From: Chitinophaga sp. YR573
GTDB taxonomy: Bacteria > Bacteroidota > Bacteroidia > Chitinophagales > Chitinophagaceae
DNA: 64,000 nt
Reading direction: 5' to 3'
NCBI RefSeq assembly: GCF_900110995.1
Contig: NZ_FOJF01000003.1
Span: 1,240,001-1,304,000, forward strand
The first letter of the stretch is position 1. Each line of letters begins with the position of its first letter. The notes under the pieces were generated by a model. The model ran no database searches. It saw nothing but the letters and a program-made list of their open reading frames with translations, and was not told the DNA's origin. Both the position numbers and the translations under genes were made by a program. Positions 52,521 through 60,125 of this stretch are shown here, piece after piece.

Positions 52521-55127
52521 ATGAATCTTAATAATTTCACCATTAAATCGCAGGAGATCCTGCAACAGGCGCAACAACTGGCATTTAACAGTCAGCATCA
52601 GGCCATAGAAACAGGGCACCTGCTCAAGAGCCTACTGGACGACCAGGACAGCTCCATTGATTACCTGCTTAAAAAGAATAACGTAAACGTAAATTTTCTG
52701 TCATCCAGACTGGATGATCAAATAGGCAAATATGCCCGTGTAAGTGGAGAAGGAGGACAGGTACTGAGTCGTGATGCCAATACAGCTATGCTGAGGGCTG
52801 GCGCCAGTATAAAAGAATTTAAAGACGAGTTTGTAAGCGTAGAACATTTATTGTTAGGCTTACTCGAAGGCAGTGACGATACAGCCAAACTACTGAAAGA
52901 TGTAGGGCTTACCGACAAGGGATTAAAAGCTGCCATTAAGGAATTACGTAAGGGCAGTACTGTTAACTCTCAAACAGCGGAAAACCAGTATAACTCTTTA
53001 CAGAAATACGCCAAGAACCTCAATGAACTGGCCCGTGAGGGTAAGCTCGATCCGGTAATCGGTCGTGATGAGGAAATCCGCAGAACTTTACACATTCTTT
53101 CCCGCCGTTCCAAGAACAACCCTATCCTGGTAGGAGAACCAGGGGTAGGTAAAACCGCCATCGTAGAAGGACTGGCACACCGTATTATCAACGGTGACGT
53201 TCCGGAGAATCTGCGTTCTAAAATCATCTATGCCCTGGATATGGGGTCATTGATGGCAGGCGCCAAATACCGGGGTGAGTTCGAAGAAAGGCTGAAAGCC
53301 GTGATTAAGGAAGTCACCGAAAGTGACGGACAGCTCATCATGTTCATTGATGAAATCCATACACTGATAGGTGCCGGAGCAATGGAAGGCGCTATGGATG
53401 CCGCAAACATCTTAAAGCCAGCCCTGGCACGCGGAGAGTTGAGGGCTATCGGTGCTACCACCCTCAATGAATACCAGAAATACTTTGAAAAAGATAAAGC
53501 TCTGGAACGCCGTTTCCAGAAGGTGATGGTAGACGAACCCAGTGTGGAAGATGCGATTTCTATCCTTCGCGGACTGAAAGAGCGTTATGAGAGTCACCAC
53601 CATGTACTGATAAAAGATGATGCGATCATTGCGGCGGTAGAATTATCGCACCGCTATATTACAGACCGCTTCCTGCCGGATAAGGCCATAGATCTGATAG
53701 ATGAAAGTGCGGCTAAACTCCGCCTGGAAATGAACTCTATGCCGGAAGAACTGGATGAACTGGAACGCAGGATCCGTCAGCTGGAAATAGAAAGGGAAGC
53801 CATCAAACGTGAGAATGATGAAGCGAAACTGCGTGAGCTGAATGAAGAAATAGCCAGACTGGGAGAACAACGCAACACCTTTAAAGCAAAATGGCAGGCA
53901 GAAAAAGAGGTGGTAGACAAATTACAGAATGCAAAGGCTGCCATAGACAACCTGAAACAGGAAGCCGAACAGGCAGAACGTAACGGAGACTACGGCAGGG
54001 TAGCTGAAATACGCTATGGTAAAGTAAAGGAACAGGAAGAACTGGTAGTGAAATACACCGCCGAACTGGCTGTGATTTCAACAGACCATAAACGCCTCTT
54101 AAAAGAAGAAGTAGATGCGGAAGATATAGCGGAAAATGTGGCCAAAGCTACCGGTATACCGGTACACCGCATGATGCAGAGTGAAAGGGATAAGCTGTTA
54201 AGACTGGAAGACGAACTGCACAAACGTGTGGTAGGGCAGGAAGAGGCTATTATAGCCGTTTCTGATGCTATCCGCCGCAGCCGTGCAGGCTTACAGGACC
54301 CTAAAAAGCCAATCGGTTCGTTTATCTTCCTGGGTACTACCGGCGTGGGTAAAACGGAGCTGGCAAAAGCCCTGGCAGAATACCTGTTCGACGATGATAG
54401 TATGATGACCCGTATAGACATGAGCGAGTACCAGGAAAAGCATGCGGTAAGCCGCCTGGTGGGTGCCCCTCCGGGATATGTGGGTTATGATGAAGGCGGA
54501 CAGCTTACGGAAGCTGTAAGACGTAAACCTTACTCCGTGGTACTGCTGGATGAGATAGAAAAAGCGCATCCTGATGTCTTTAACATCCTGTTACAGGTAC
54601 TGGACGATGGCCGTCTGACTGATAATAAAGGCCGTGTGGTGAACTTCAAGAACACCATCATCATTATGACCAGCAATATGGGTAGCCAGATCATCCAGGA
54701 TAATTTTGAAAAGATAGATGAAGAGAACCGTGAAAAGATTGTAGACGGTACCAAGGCAGAAGTAATGGAATTACTGAGAAAAACCATCAGACCGGAATTC
54801 TTAAACCGTGTGGATGAAGTGATTATGTTCCAGCCATTATTACGCGACGAGATCAAGGGAATAATTAACATTCAATTACAACAATTGAAAAACCTGCTCG
54901 CACAAAATGGCATAATATTGGATTTCTCAGACTATGCATTAGAGTACCTGGCGATACAGGGTTATGATCCTTCCTTTGGAGCAAGACCGCTGAAACGCCT
55001 CATACAGAAAGAAATAGTAAACCTGTTAAGTAAAAAGATCCTGGCAGGCGATATTGATAAGTCTAAACCGGTATTGATAGATGTATTTGACGGAGTAGTG
55101 GTAATCAGGAATAATCATACCGCATAA
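52521..55127 (+). CDS. clpB: ATP-dependent disaggregase ClpB
   Basis: 868 aa. N-terminal Clp repeats (FTIKSQEILQQAQQLAFNSQ), AAA+ 1 with Walker A GEPGVGKT (~204-211) and Walker B LIMFIDEIH, a coiled-coil middle domain (~405-525, Glu/Lys/Arg-rich), and AAA+ 2 with GTTGVGKT (~604-611), VVLLDEIEKAHPDVFNILLQ and sensor-2 GARPLKRLIQKEI. The long middle domain and absence of a ClpP-binding loop mark ClpB rather than ClpA or ClpC. It resolves protein aggregates with DnaK. Single gene; no CIRCE element or clear heat-shock promoter was seen upstream. Confidence 0.98.
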   Translation: MNLNNFTIKSQEILQQAQQLAFNSQHQAIETGHLLKSLLDDQDSSIDYLLKKNNVNVNFLSSRLDDQIGKYARVSGEGGQVLSRDANTAMLRAGASIKEFKDEFVSVEHLLLGLLEGSDDTAKLLKDVGLTDKGLKAAIKELRKGSTVNSQTAENQYNSLQKYAKNLNELAREGKLDPVIGRDEEIRRTLHILSRRSKNNPILVGEPGVGKTAIVEGLAHRIINGDVPENLRSKIIYALDMGSLMAGAKYRGEFEERLKAVIKEVTESDGQLIMFIDEIHTLIGAGAMEGAMDAANILKPALARGELRAIGATTLNEYQKYFEKDKALERRFQKVMVDEPSVEDAISILRGLKERYESHHHVLIKDDAIIAAVELSHRYITDRFLPDKAIDLIDESAAKLRLEMNSMPEELDELERRIRQLEIEREAIKRENDEAKLRELNEEIARLGEQRNTFKAKWQAEKEVVDKLQNAKAAIDNLKQEAEQAERNGDYGRVAEIRYGKVKEQEELVVKYTAELAVISTDHKRLLKEEVDAEDIAENVAKATGIPVHRMMQSERDKLLRLEDELHKRVVGQEEAIIAVSDAIRRSRAGLQDPKKPIGSFIFLGTTGVGKTELAKALAEYLFDDDSMMTRIDMSEYQEKHAVSRLVGAPPGYVGYDEGGQLTEAVRRKPYSVVLLDEIEKAHPDVFNILLQVLDDGRLTDNKGRVVNFKNTIIIMTSNMGSQIIQDNFEKIDEENREKIVDGTKAEVMELLRKTIRPEFLNRVDEVIMFQPLLRDEIKGIINIQLQQLKNLLAQNGIILDFSDYALEYLAIQGYDPSFGARPLKRLIQKEIVNLLSKKILAGDIDKSKPVLIDVFDGVVVIRNNHTA

Positions 55128-55172
55128 TGCAAGTGAAATAGTTTTAAATACGACGATATACAGTTACAGAAC

Positions 55173-55202
55173 ACCCGGACAATTCTTTGTCCGGGTTTTT
55201 TT
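55173..55202 (+). terminator. Terminator after clpB
   Basis: ACCCGGACAA (55173-55182), 4-base loop, TTGTCCGGGT (55187-55196) and T tract. Only 24 bases separate it from the next start codon. Confidence 0.93.
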
Positions 55203-55226
55203 GTGTATTTTGAAATAAAAAAAGAT

Positions 55227-55706
55227 ATGGCGGGCGATAGAGAAAATCACTTTATGCAAATAGCCGTGGAACTGTCCCGTAAAGGGATGGAAAGCGGTGA
55301 CGGAGGTCCTTTCGGAGCTATTGTGGTAAGGGGTGATGAAATTGTAGGCAGGGGCTGGAACCAGGTATTAAATAATAACGATCCTACGGCCCATGCAGAG
55401 GTGATGGCTATACGGGAAGCCTGTACCCACCTGGGTACTTTTCAGCTGGCAGATTGCGAGATATATACGTCCTGTGAACCTTGTCCGATGTGCCTGGGTG
55501 CTATCTACTGGGCAAGGCCGCAACGGGTCTATTTTGCCAATACAAAGGACGATGCAGCAGCCATTGACTTTGACGACTCTTTTATTTACCAGGAGTTACA
55601 GGTACCACATGCGGAGAAGAAAATACCTTTGATAGCATTGCCGGTGAAAGAAGCGCTGGAGGTATTCAAAGACTGGCAGAAGAAAGGGGATAAGACATTA
55701 TATTAG
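55227..55706 (+). CDS. guaD: Guanine deaminase (GuaD-like cytidine-deaminase fold)
   Basis: 159 aa from ATG 55227; a GTG eight codons earlier lies against the clpB terminator. Zinc motif HAEVMAIREAC (His ligand, Glu proton shuttle) and SCEPCPMCLGAIYWARP (two Cys ligands). The GTFQLADCEIYTSCEPC and FDDSFIYQEL segments match the small bacterial guanine deaminase group rather than TadA. It converts guanine to xanthine in purine salvage. The promoter must overlap the clpB terminator or expression depends on read-through. Confidence 0.88.
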   Translation: MAGDRENHFMQIAVELSRKGMESGDGGPFGAIVVRGDEIVGRGWNQVLNNNDPTAHAEVMAIREACTHLGTFQLADCEIYTSCEPCPMCLGAIYWARPQRVYFANTKDDAAAIDFDDSFIYQELQVPHAEKKIPLIALPVKEALEVFKDWQKKGDKTLY

Positions 55707-55707
55707 G

Positions 55708-55843
55708 AGACCCCTACGGGGTCAGTATTTAATATATCTTATTCTCTACAAACACGAAGCTCCTACGGAGCTGAAAAGATTCTCTGCATATAACAAAACA
55801 TAATAGGCTCCGTCAGGAGCCCCGTGTTTGTAGCAAAACATGT
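55708..55843. repeat. Palindromic repeat array (family A, locus 2)
   Basis: GACCCC-TAC-GGGGTC (55709-55723), a reverse-oriented unit at 55745-55772 (CTACAAACACGAAGCTCC start) and a forward unit at 55805-55843 with GGCTCCGTCAGGAGCC and GTGTTTGTAGCAAAACATGT. The forward unit matches the 23821 copy through its flank AAAACATGT. Pairs of opposite orientation are seen at both loci. Confidence 0.8.
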
Positions 55844-55852
55844 ATAAAAACG

Positions 55853-55880
55853 AAAAGGCAGACCGCGTGGTCTGCCTTTT
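55853..55880. terminator. Bidirectional terminator before the small peptide gene
   Basis: AAAAGGCAGACC-GCGT-GGTCTGCCTTTT, a 12-bp perfect stem. On the minus strand it ends the small peptide transcript (55905-56084). Confidence 0.9.
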
Positions 55881-55904
55881 CTATTAACATTGAAGCATTG
55901 CTGA

Positions 55905-56084
55905 TTAAGCAGCTTTCTTTGCAGCGTGATGAGCTTTCTTAGCTGGTTTAGCAGTGTCAGCAGCTGGTTTTTCAGTTTTAGCTTTCTTTGCTGGCTTAGC
56001 AGGAGCTGCTGGAGTCTGAGCAAAAGTGAAAGCGCTGAAGCTTAATAATAAAGTTGCTGCAATAAGACTTTTCTTGATGTTCAT
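55905..56084 (-). CDS. Small secreted Lys/Ala/Pro-rich peptide (Asr-like)
   Basis: 59 aa. Signal peptide MNIKKSLIAATLLLSFSAFTFAQ, then a 36-residue mature part of almost only Ala, Lys, Pro, Thr and His (TPAAPAKPAKKAKTEKP ... KKAHHAAKKAA). It is strongly basic and surely disordered. Composition resembles enterobacterial acid-shock protein Asr, though no alignment is claimed. It ends at a terminator and lies 175 bp downstream of a hybrid histidine kinase gene. A 15-bp element upstream (56179-56193) is shared with the second small peptide gene at 58585. Confidence 0.8.
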   Translation of the reverse strand: MNIKKSLIAATLLLSFSAFTFAQTPAAPAKPAKKAKTEKPAADTAKPAKKAHHAAKKAA

Positions 56085-56178
56085 GATTGTAATTTTTAAG
56101 AGTTATTATTTTGTTTATAGTTTCTGATGTAAATGTACGCCTGCTAACAGCTGTTTTTGGACCGGTTTCGGTGAACAG

Positions 56179-56193
56179 GGAATAACTGTCGTT
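56179..56193 (-). promoter_or_regulatory. Shared 15-bp element upstream of peptide gene 1
   Basis: On the minus strand AACGACAGTTATTCC, 14 of 15 bases identical to AACGACAGTTTTTCC at 58891-58905. It lies about 95 bases before the start codon. Candidate activator or response-regulator site. Confidence 0.5.
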
Positions 56194-56259
56194 GAAAAAG
56201 GAAAAAGGAAAGTCAAGGCTTGATTAATGAGATATTACGAATAGATAATTAAAGCAATA

Positions 56260-58458
56260 TTATAACAGGATGTTGAGCGTTTCCTGCATAGCCTGCACGC
56301 ATAACTGTTTGAGATTGTTGAACTTATCTGCAAGCACTGCCGCATTATAGCTGGCAGCATCCAGCGTTTCCATAGGCTCCAGTAAAGGATATAACCTGGA
56401 TTCCAGACCAATAAAAGAGATCGTTGTTTTCAGGTTATGTGCAGCACTACGGATATCAGCAATATTCTCTTCCGAAATAGCTTTTTTCAATAGTGCAAGA
56501 TCTTCCGGAAGCTGCGTAATAAACTGTTGCAACATCCCGTTTTCAAAATCTTTATCGCCTTTAGATAACTGTTGTAAATATTGTAACTGAACAATATTAC
56601 TATCAGCATCAGCATGATACCCGTTATGGTAAATATATAACTCAGGAGAACTGTTTTTACCGGTAAATACCTGTATCATCCTGTATAATTCATCTTCCCG
56701 TATGGGCTTGGCAAGATATTCATTCATCCCTGCCTGCAAACATTTCTCCCTTTCTCCGGCCATAGCATGTGCCGTCATAGCGATGATAGGAATATTGGAA
56801 TGCAGTTCCGTACGGATCTTCTTAGCAGCAGTATAACCATCCATTTCCGGCATCTGTATATCCATCAGCACAAGATCAAAATGATTTTTAGAGAGCGCAG
56901 TAATAGCATCCTGCCCGTTCGTTACCAGCTGATAATGCAGTTGCCTGTTACCCAGTAAATGACGCAGCAGGTCCTGGTTCATCTTATTATCTTCCGCTAC
57001 CAGCAAACGTATATCCGGTTGTTGCGGCAGCACAAAATTCTCCTGCGAATAGCCATCACCGTTTTCTGGTAACATTTCCCCTAAAGCATAGGGTAATTCT
57101 ACCTTAAAACTACTGCCTTTGCCCGGTTCACTTTCAACGATCAAAGCCCCATGCTGTAGCTCTACCAACTGTTTTACGATAGTCAGTCCAAGCCCGGTGC
57201 CACCGTATTTACGGGTAGTATCTGCTTCTGCCTGATTAAACCGGTCGAAGATAGCGGAGAGTTTATTAGCTGCAATACCTATCCCGGTATCGGTGACGGT
57301 AAACAACAGCCGTACCGTCTGATCTATAGCTCCCAGTTTGCTTACCACTATACTCACATTTCCCTGGTGCGTGAATTTGATAGCATTATTGGTAAGGTTC
57401 ACCAACACCTGTGTCAGTCGCATAACATCTCCGAAAAGAATATCCGGCACGGCATCTTCAATCTCCACACTCAGCGACAATTGCTTTTCACTGGCTTTGG
57501 GCTGGAACATTGTTTGCAGGGAATGTAACATCCCCCGCAGGCTGAATGATACAGGTTCCAGCCGCATCATCCCTGATTCTATTTTAGAAATATCAAGTAT
57601 ATCATTGATGATATCCAGCAGGTTCTCACCTGCACTATGAATAGCCGTTACGTACTCCCGCGATTTCTCGTTCATGGGCTGCTGTTGCAGCAGGTTGGTA
57701 AAACCCAGCACTGCATTCATGGGGGTACGTATCTCATGACTCATATTCGCCAGGAACTGGTCTTTGATGGCAGTCAGTTTTTTCTCCTGCTGCTGCGACT
57801 GATCCAGTGCATCTATCAGTTGTTCCTGTTTATGGATCCTGCCGATAATATATAAGAAGGCCAGTATGCTTGAAATACAGGCAAACACCATCATGATGGT
57901 GCCCCAGTTCTGTGCTTTCTGACCGCTGGTGTCTATAAGATGGGTAGTACGGTTTACTTCCGTTTGCCGGGTAGTATCTAACTGGTGAAGAATACCATTA
58001 ATGGCTTCCCCCAGCCGTTTACCTTTTTGCGCATTGATCAACCTTTCCGCAGACCATTTCCCATGGCTGTAGAAGGAGTCAAGCACGGCAATATTGAAAC
58101 GGTTTTTTTCTTCTACCAGGTAGTTAAGCTGAGTGAGCAGCTTTTCCGTACTATCGTTAAGAATAAGTTTATTGATCTCTTTAAGATCAGCCTTGATAAC
58201 GGCTACTTCGGCTTCAATGCCGGTGATATTAAGTGTATCCTGGGAGATGACAGTACCTCTTACTTTACTGTCTGTTTTGGCGATGCTGGTTTGCAGCTTC
58301 TGGAGTTCGTTCTTTACGTTCAGCTCATTCAGTAACTGTTCATTACCGGTGATGAGTTTACGTATATTCTGGGCGGAGTTAAACTGCAGCACAATAAATA
58401 ATACCATGCCTGTAATAAACAGGCCTAACAAGTAATATTTAATCTGTTTAGGCTGCAT
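56260..58458 (-). CDS. Hybrid sensor histidine kinase (TM-HisKA-HATPase-REC-Hpt)
   Basis: 732 aa. TM1 at ~8-27 and TM2 at ~187-206 enclose a ~160-residue helical periplasmic sensor resembling CHASE3. HisKA carries His241 in NMSHEIRTPMNAVLGF; the ATPase boxes are NLTNNAIKFT, DTGIGI and GGTGLGLTIVKQL. A receiver follows (~483-600) with Asp533 in LVLMDIQMPEMDG, then an Hpt domain with His674 in SAAHNLKTTISFIG. It is a complete His-Asp-His relay whose last His should pass phosphate to a separate regulator. The LytTR regulator at 58915 in the same gene cluster is the obvious candidate. Confidence 0.95.
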   Translation of the reverse strand: MQPKQIKYYLLGLFITGMVLFIVLQFNSAQNIRKLITGNEQLLNELNVKNELQKLQTSIAKTDSKVRGTVISQDTLNITGIEAEVAVIKADLKEINKLILNDSTEKLLTQLNYLVEEKNRFNIAVLDSFYSHGKWSAERLINAQKGKRLGEAINGILHQLDTTRQTEVNRTTHLIDTSGQKAQNWGTIMMVFACISSILAFLYIIGRIHKQEQLIDALDQSQQQEKKLTAIKDQFLANMSHEIRTPMNAVLGFTNLLQQQPMNEKSREYVTAIHSAGENLLDIINDILDISKIESGMMRLEPVSFSLRGMLHSLQTMFQPKASEKQLSLSVEIEDAVPDILFGDVMRLTQVLVNLTNNAIKFTHQGNVSIVVSKLGAIDQTVRLLFTVTDTGIGIAANKLSAIFDRFNQAEADTTRKYGGTGLGLTIVKQLVELQHGALIVESEPGKGSSFKVELPYALGEMLPENGDGYSQENFVLPQQPDIRLLVAEDNKMNQDLLRHLLGNRQLHYQLVTNGQDAITALSKNHFDLVLMDIQMPEMDGYTAAKKIRTELHSNIPIIAMTAHAMAGEREKCLQAGMNEYLAKPIREDELYRMIQVFTGKNSSPELYIYHNGYHADADSNIVQLQYLQQLSKGDKDFENGMLQQFITQLPEDLALLKKAISEENIADIRSAAHNLKTTISFIGLESRLYPLLEPMETLDAASYNAAVLADKFNNLKQLCVQAMQETLNILL

Positions 58459-58502
58459 AGAGATTTAATAATGGTACGCTGGAAAGCAGGTTAAGATAAT
58501 AA

Positions 58503-58568
58503 CGAATGATCAATGGCGGATTACAGCAGGGAATATCATCCCCAAAGTAATTCGCGATTGATCATTCG
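58503..58568. repeat. Long imperfect hairpin between peptide gene 2 and kinase gene
   Basis: Arms 58503-58524 and 58547-58568, 20 of 22 positions complementary, opening with CGAATGATCAAT against ATTGATCATTCG. The loop holds GGG/CCC. No strong T run follows on the minus strand, so it may be a processing or stabilising hairpin rather than a terminator. Confidence 0.75.
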
Positions 58569-58584
58569 CAGAGGTAATTAAACC

Positions 58585-58779
58585 TTATTTAGCTTTCGGA
58601 GCTGTAGTTGCTGCTTTCTTGTGACCTTTGTGGTGATGTTTGTGATGCACCTTAGGTTTTGCAGTTTGTTCAGTTTTAGTAGCCTGTTTAGCTTTAGCAG
58701 CTGGTTTAGCAGCAGAAGCGAAAGTAGCGGTACCAACTAACAGCATGGCAGCAGCCATCATTATTCCTAACTTTTTCAT
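58585..58779 (-). CDS. Small secreted Lys/Ala/His-rich peptide (Asr-like)
   Basis: 64 aa. Signal peptide MKKLGIMMAAAMLLVGTATFASA, then a disordered basic tail with AKQATKTEQTAKPK and a His/Lys cluster VHHKHHHKGHKK, ending TTAPKAK. Composition and layout strongly recall the enterobacterial acid-shock protein Asr. The His cluster could bind metal or protons near neutral pH. It lies between the LytTR regulator and hybrid kinase genes on the same strand. The element at 58891-58905 matches that before the other peptide gene. Confidence 0.85.
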   Translation of the reverse strand: MKKLGIMMAAAMLLVGTATFASAAKPAAKAKQATKTEQTAKPKVHHKHHHKGHKKAATTAPKAK

Positions 58780-58890
58780 TTTAGTGTTTTTTTGTTTTGT
58801 GATTGATTAGTATGCTGACCTAAAGGTACATTCACATAACACCTGAAACAGTCACAAGTTGTTTAAAAGGCATTAGTAATCGTTAGAAAA

Positions 58891-58905
58891 GGAAAAACTG
58901 TCGTT
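58891..58905 (-). promoter_or_regulatory. Shared 15-bp element upstream of peptide gene 2
   Basis: On the minus strand AACGACAGTTTTTCC, matching 14 of 15 bases at 56179-56193. About 112 bases before the peptide start and directly after the LytTR gene. Confidence 0.5.
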
Positions 58906-58914
58906 TTGGGATGA

Positions 58915-59610
58915 TTACAACAGGTTTAACCTGCCGTTAAGCGCTGATCTGTAAGCATCTGCAACAGGAACTGCGTTTTTCATGATCACGATAGTGCCAT
59001 CTTCAATAGCCTCTATTTTGTCCAGGGCCACTATATAAGAACGGTGAACACGCATAAAACGGCCCGGAGGTAATTTCTCTTCCACCGCTTTAAGGGTGGT
59101 ATGAATAGCGTAGTATTTTTGAGGAGTATGGAGCTTTACGTAGTCGCCCATAGCTTCCAGGAACAGGATCTCGTCTATTTTAACACGTTTCAGCACCCCG
59201 TTATCCCGAATAAAGACAAATTCATTATCGGATACCTGCAGGTCCTGCGACTGCCCCTCATGGATTTCCCTGGCCCTTTCAATGGCCTGGATGAAGCGGG
59301 CCGGACTTACCGGTTTTATCAGATAATCTGCCACGTTCAGCTCGAAGGCTTCTACCGCATAGTCTTTCTTTACAGTAGTGAAGATAATGACAGGCGCTTT
59401 TTTACCCAGATTACGGGTCAGTTCTATGCCACTCATGCCCGGCATTTCAATGTCCAGCAGCAGGAGGTCTATCTTTTCCTTCTGTAACAGGTTGTAGGCT
59501 TCTATAGCACTGGCGCATTCGCTCAGTACATTGAGATGTTCTACGTGGCTGGCCAGTTGCTTCATTGCAGTACGGGCCATTTTATTGTCATCAACAATCA
59601 GGCAGTTCAT
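58915..59610 (-). CDS. LytTR-family response regulator
   Basis: 231 aa. Receiver domain 1-120 with acidic pocket IVDDN, phospho-acceptor Asp53 in LLLLDIEMPGMSGIEL, switch Thr in IIFTTVKKDYAVEAF and Lys in YLIKPVSPARF. Residues ~130-231 are a LytTR DNA-binding domain (DEILFLEAMGDYVKLHT, LPPGRFMRVHRSYIVALDKIEAIEDGTIVI). All catalytic residues are intact. LytTR regulators usually bind paired direct repeats upstream of targets. Being first of the minus-strand cluster with the hybrid kinase, it is the probable phosphate acceptor of that kinase's Hpt domain. Confidence 0.95.
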   Translation of the reverse strand: MNCLIVDDNKMARTAMKQLASHVEHLNVLSECASAIEAYNLLQKEKIDLLLLDIEMPGMSGIELTRNLGKKAPVIIFTTVKKDYAVEAFELNVADYLIKPVSPARFIQAIERAREIHEGQSQDLQVSDNEFVFIRDNGVLKRVKIDEILFLEAMGDYVKLHTPQKYYAIHTTLKAVEEKLPPGRFMRVHRSYIVALDKIEAIEDGTIVIMKNAVPVADAYRSALNGRLNLL

Positions 59611-59738
59611 ACCTGCAAATATAACGAAACATCGCCCCTAAGATGACGGTATTGGCAGATTATAATTTGCTTAAAAAGAGATGGTCATTATAAAATGTAA
59701 CACATAATAAATATCTTGCAAGCTCTAAAAGGTCTCCA

Positions 59739-60077
59739 TTGAAACAGCTTAAGCAGCTAGTACTATTTATTTCCTGTTTATTCCTGCTGCAGATAGTGCA
59801 GGGGGAGAAGCACAGTACTGTTTCTTCTGCAAATGAGGAGCGCCTTGTTAAAAGCACGCATCCTGGTATAAAGGATCTTTCTTTCGGAGAGAAACGGCAA
59901 CGGTTCTTTTACCGCACAAAAGCCCTGAACGACTTCCACGAACAAAGCCTCTTTGTTTCAAGTATCAGGATCAAGCCTCTTTACGTATTTATCCGTTCTC
60001 ATTATAAGGGCTACACTCAGTCCTATATCAGCGTAGCTATATCTCTCAATCACTGGAGAGGTCCGCCCACAGCCTAA
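59739..60077 (+). CDS. Hypothetical small secreted protein
   Basis: 112 aa, starting at TTG because no ATG is in frame nearby. The first ~23 residues form a convincing signal peptide (MKQLKQLVLFISCLFLLQIVQG), which is the main reason to believe the gene. The rest (SFGEKRQRFFYRTKALNDFHEQSLFVSSIRI) is basic and matches nothing I know. It is 48 bp upstream of a TolC-type gene on the same strand, so it may be the first gene of that efflux operon. Confidence 0.5.
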   Translation: MKQLKQLVLFISCLFLLQIVQGEKHSTVSSANEERLVKSTHPGIKDLSFGEKRQRFFYRTKALNDFHEQSLFVSSIRIKPLYVFIRSHYKGYTQSYISVAISLNHWRGPPTA

Positions 60078-60125
60078 TCTCATATCTCCGTATCATTTTT
60101 ATTTTCTTAAACATATTCCGTCAGT

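Noticed and set aside
59660..59857. 65-codon minus-strand open frame before the LytTR gene
   Set aside because: Overlaps the signal-peptide-bearing ORF on the plus strand and has no recognisable features.
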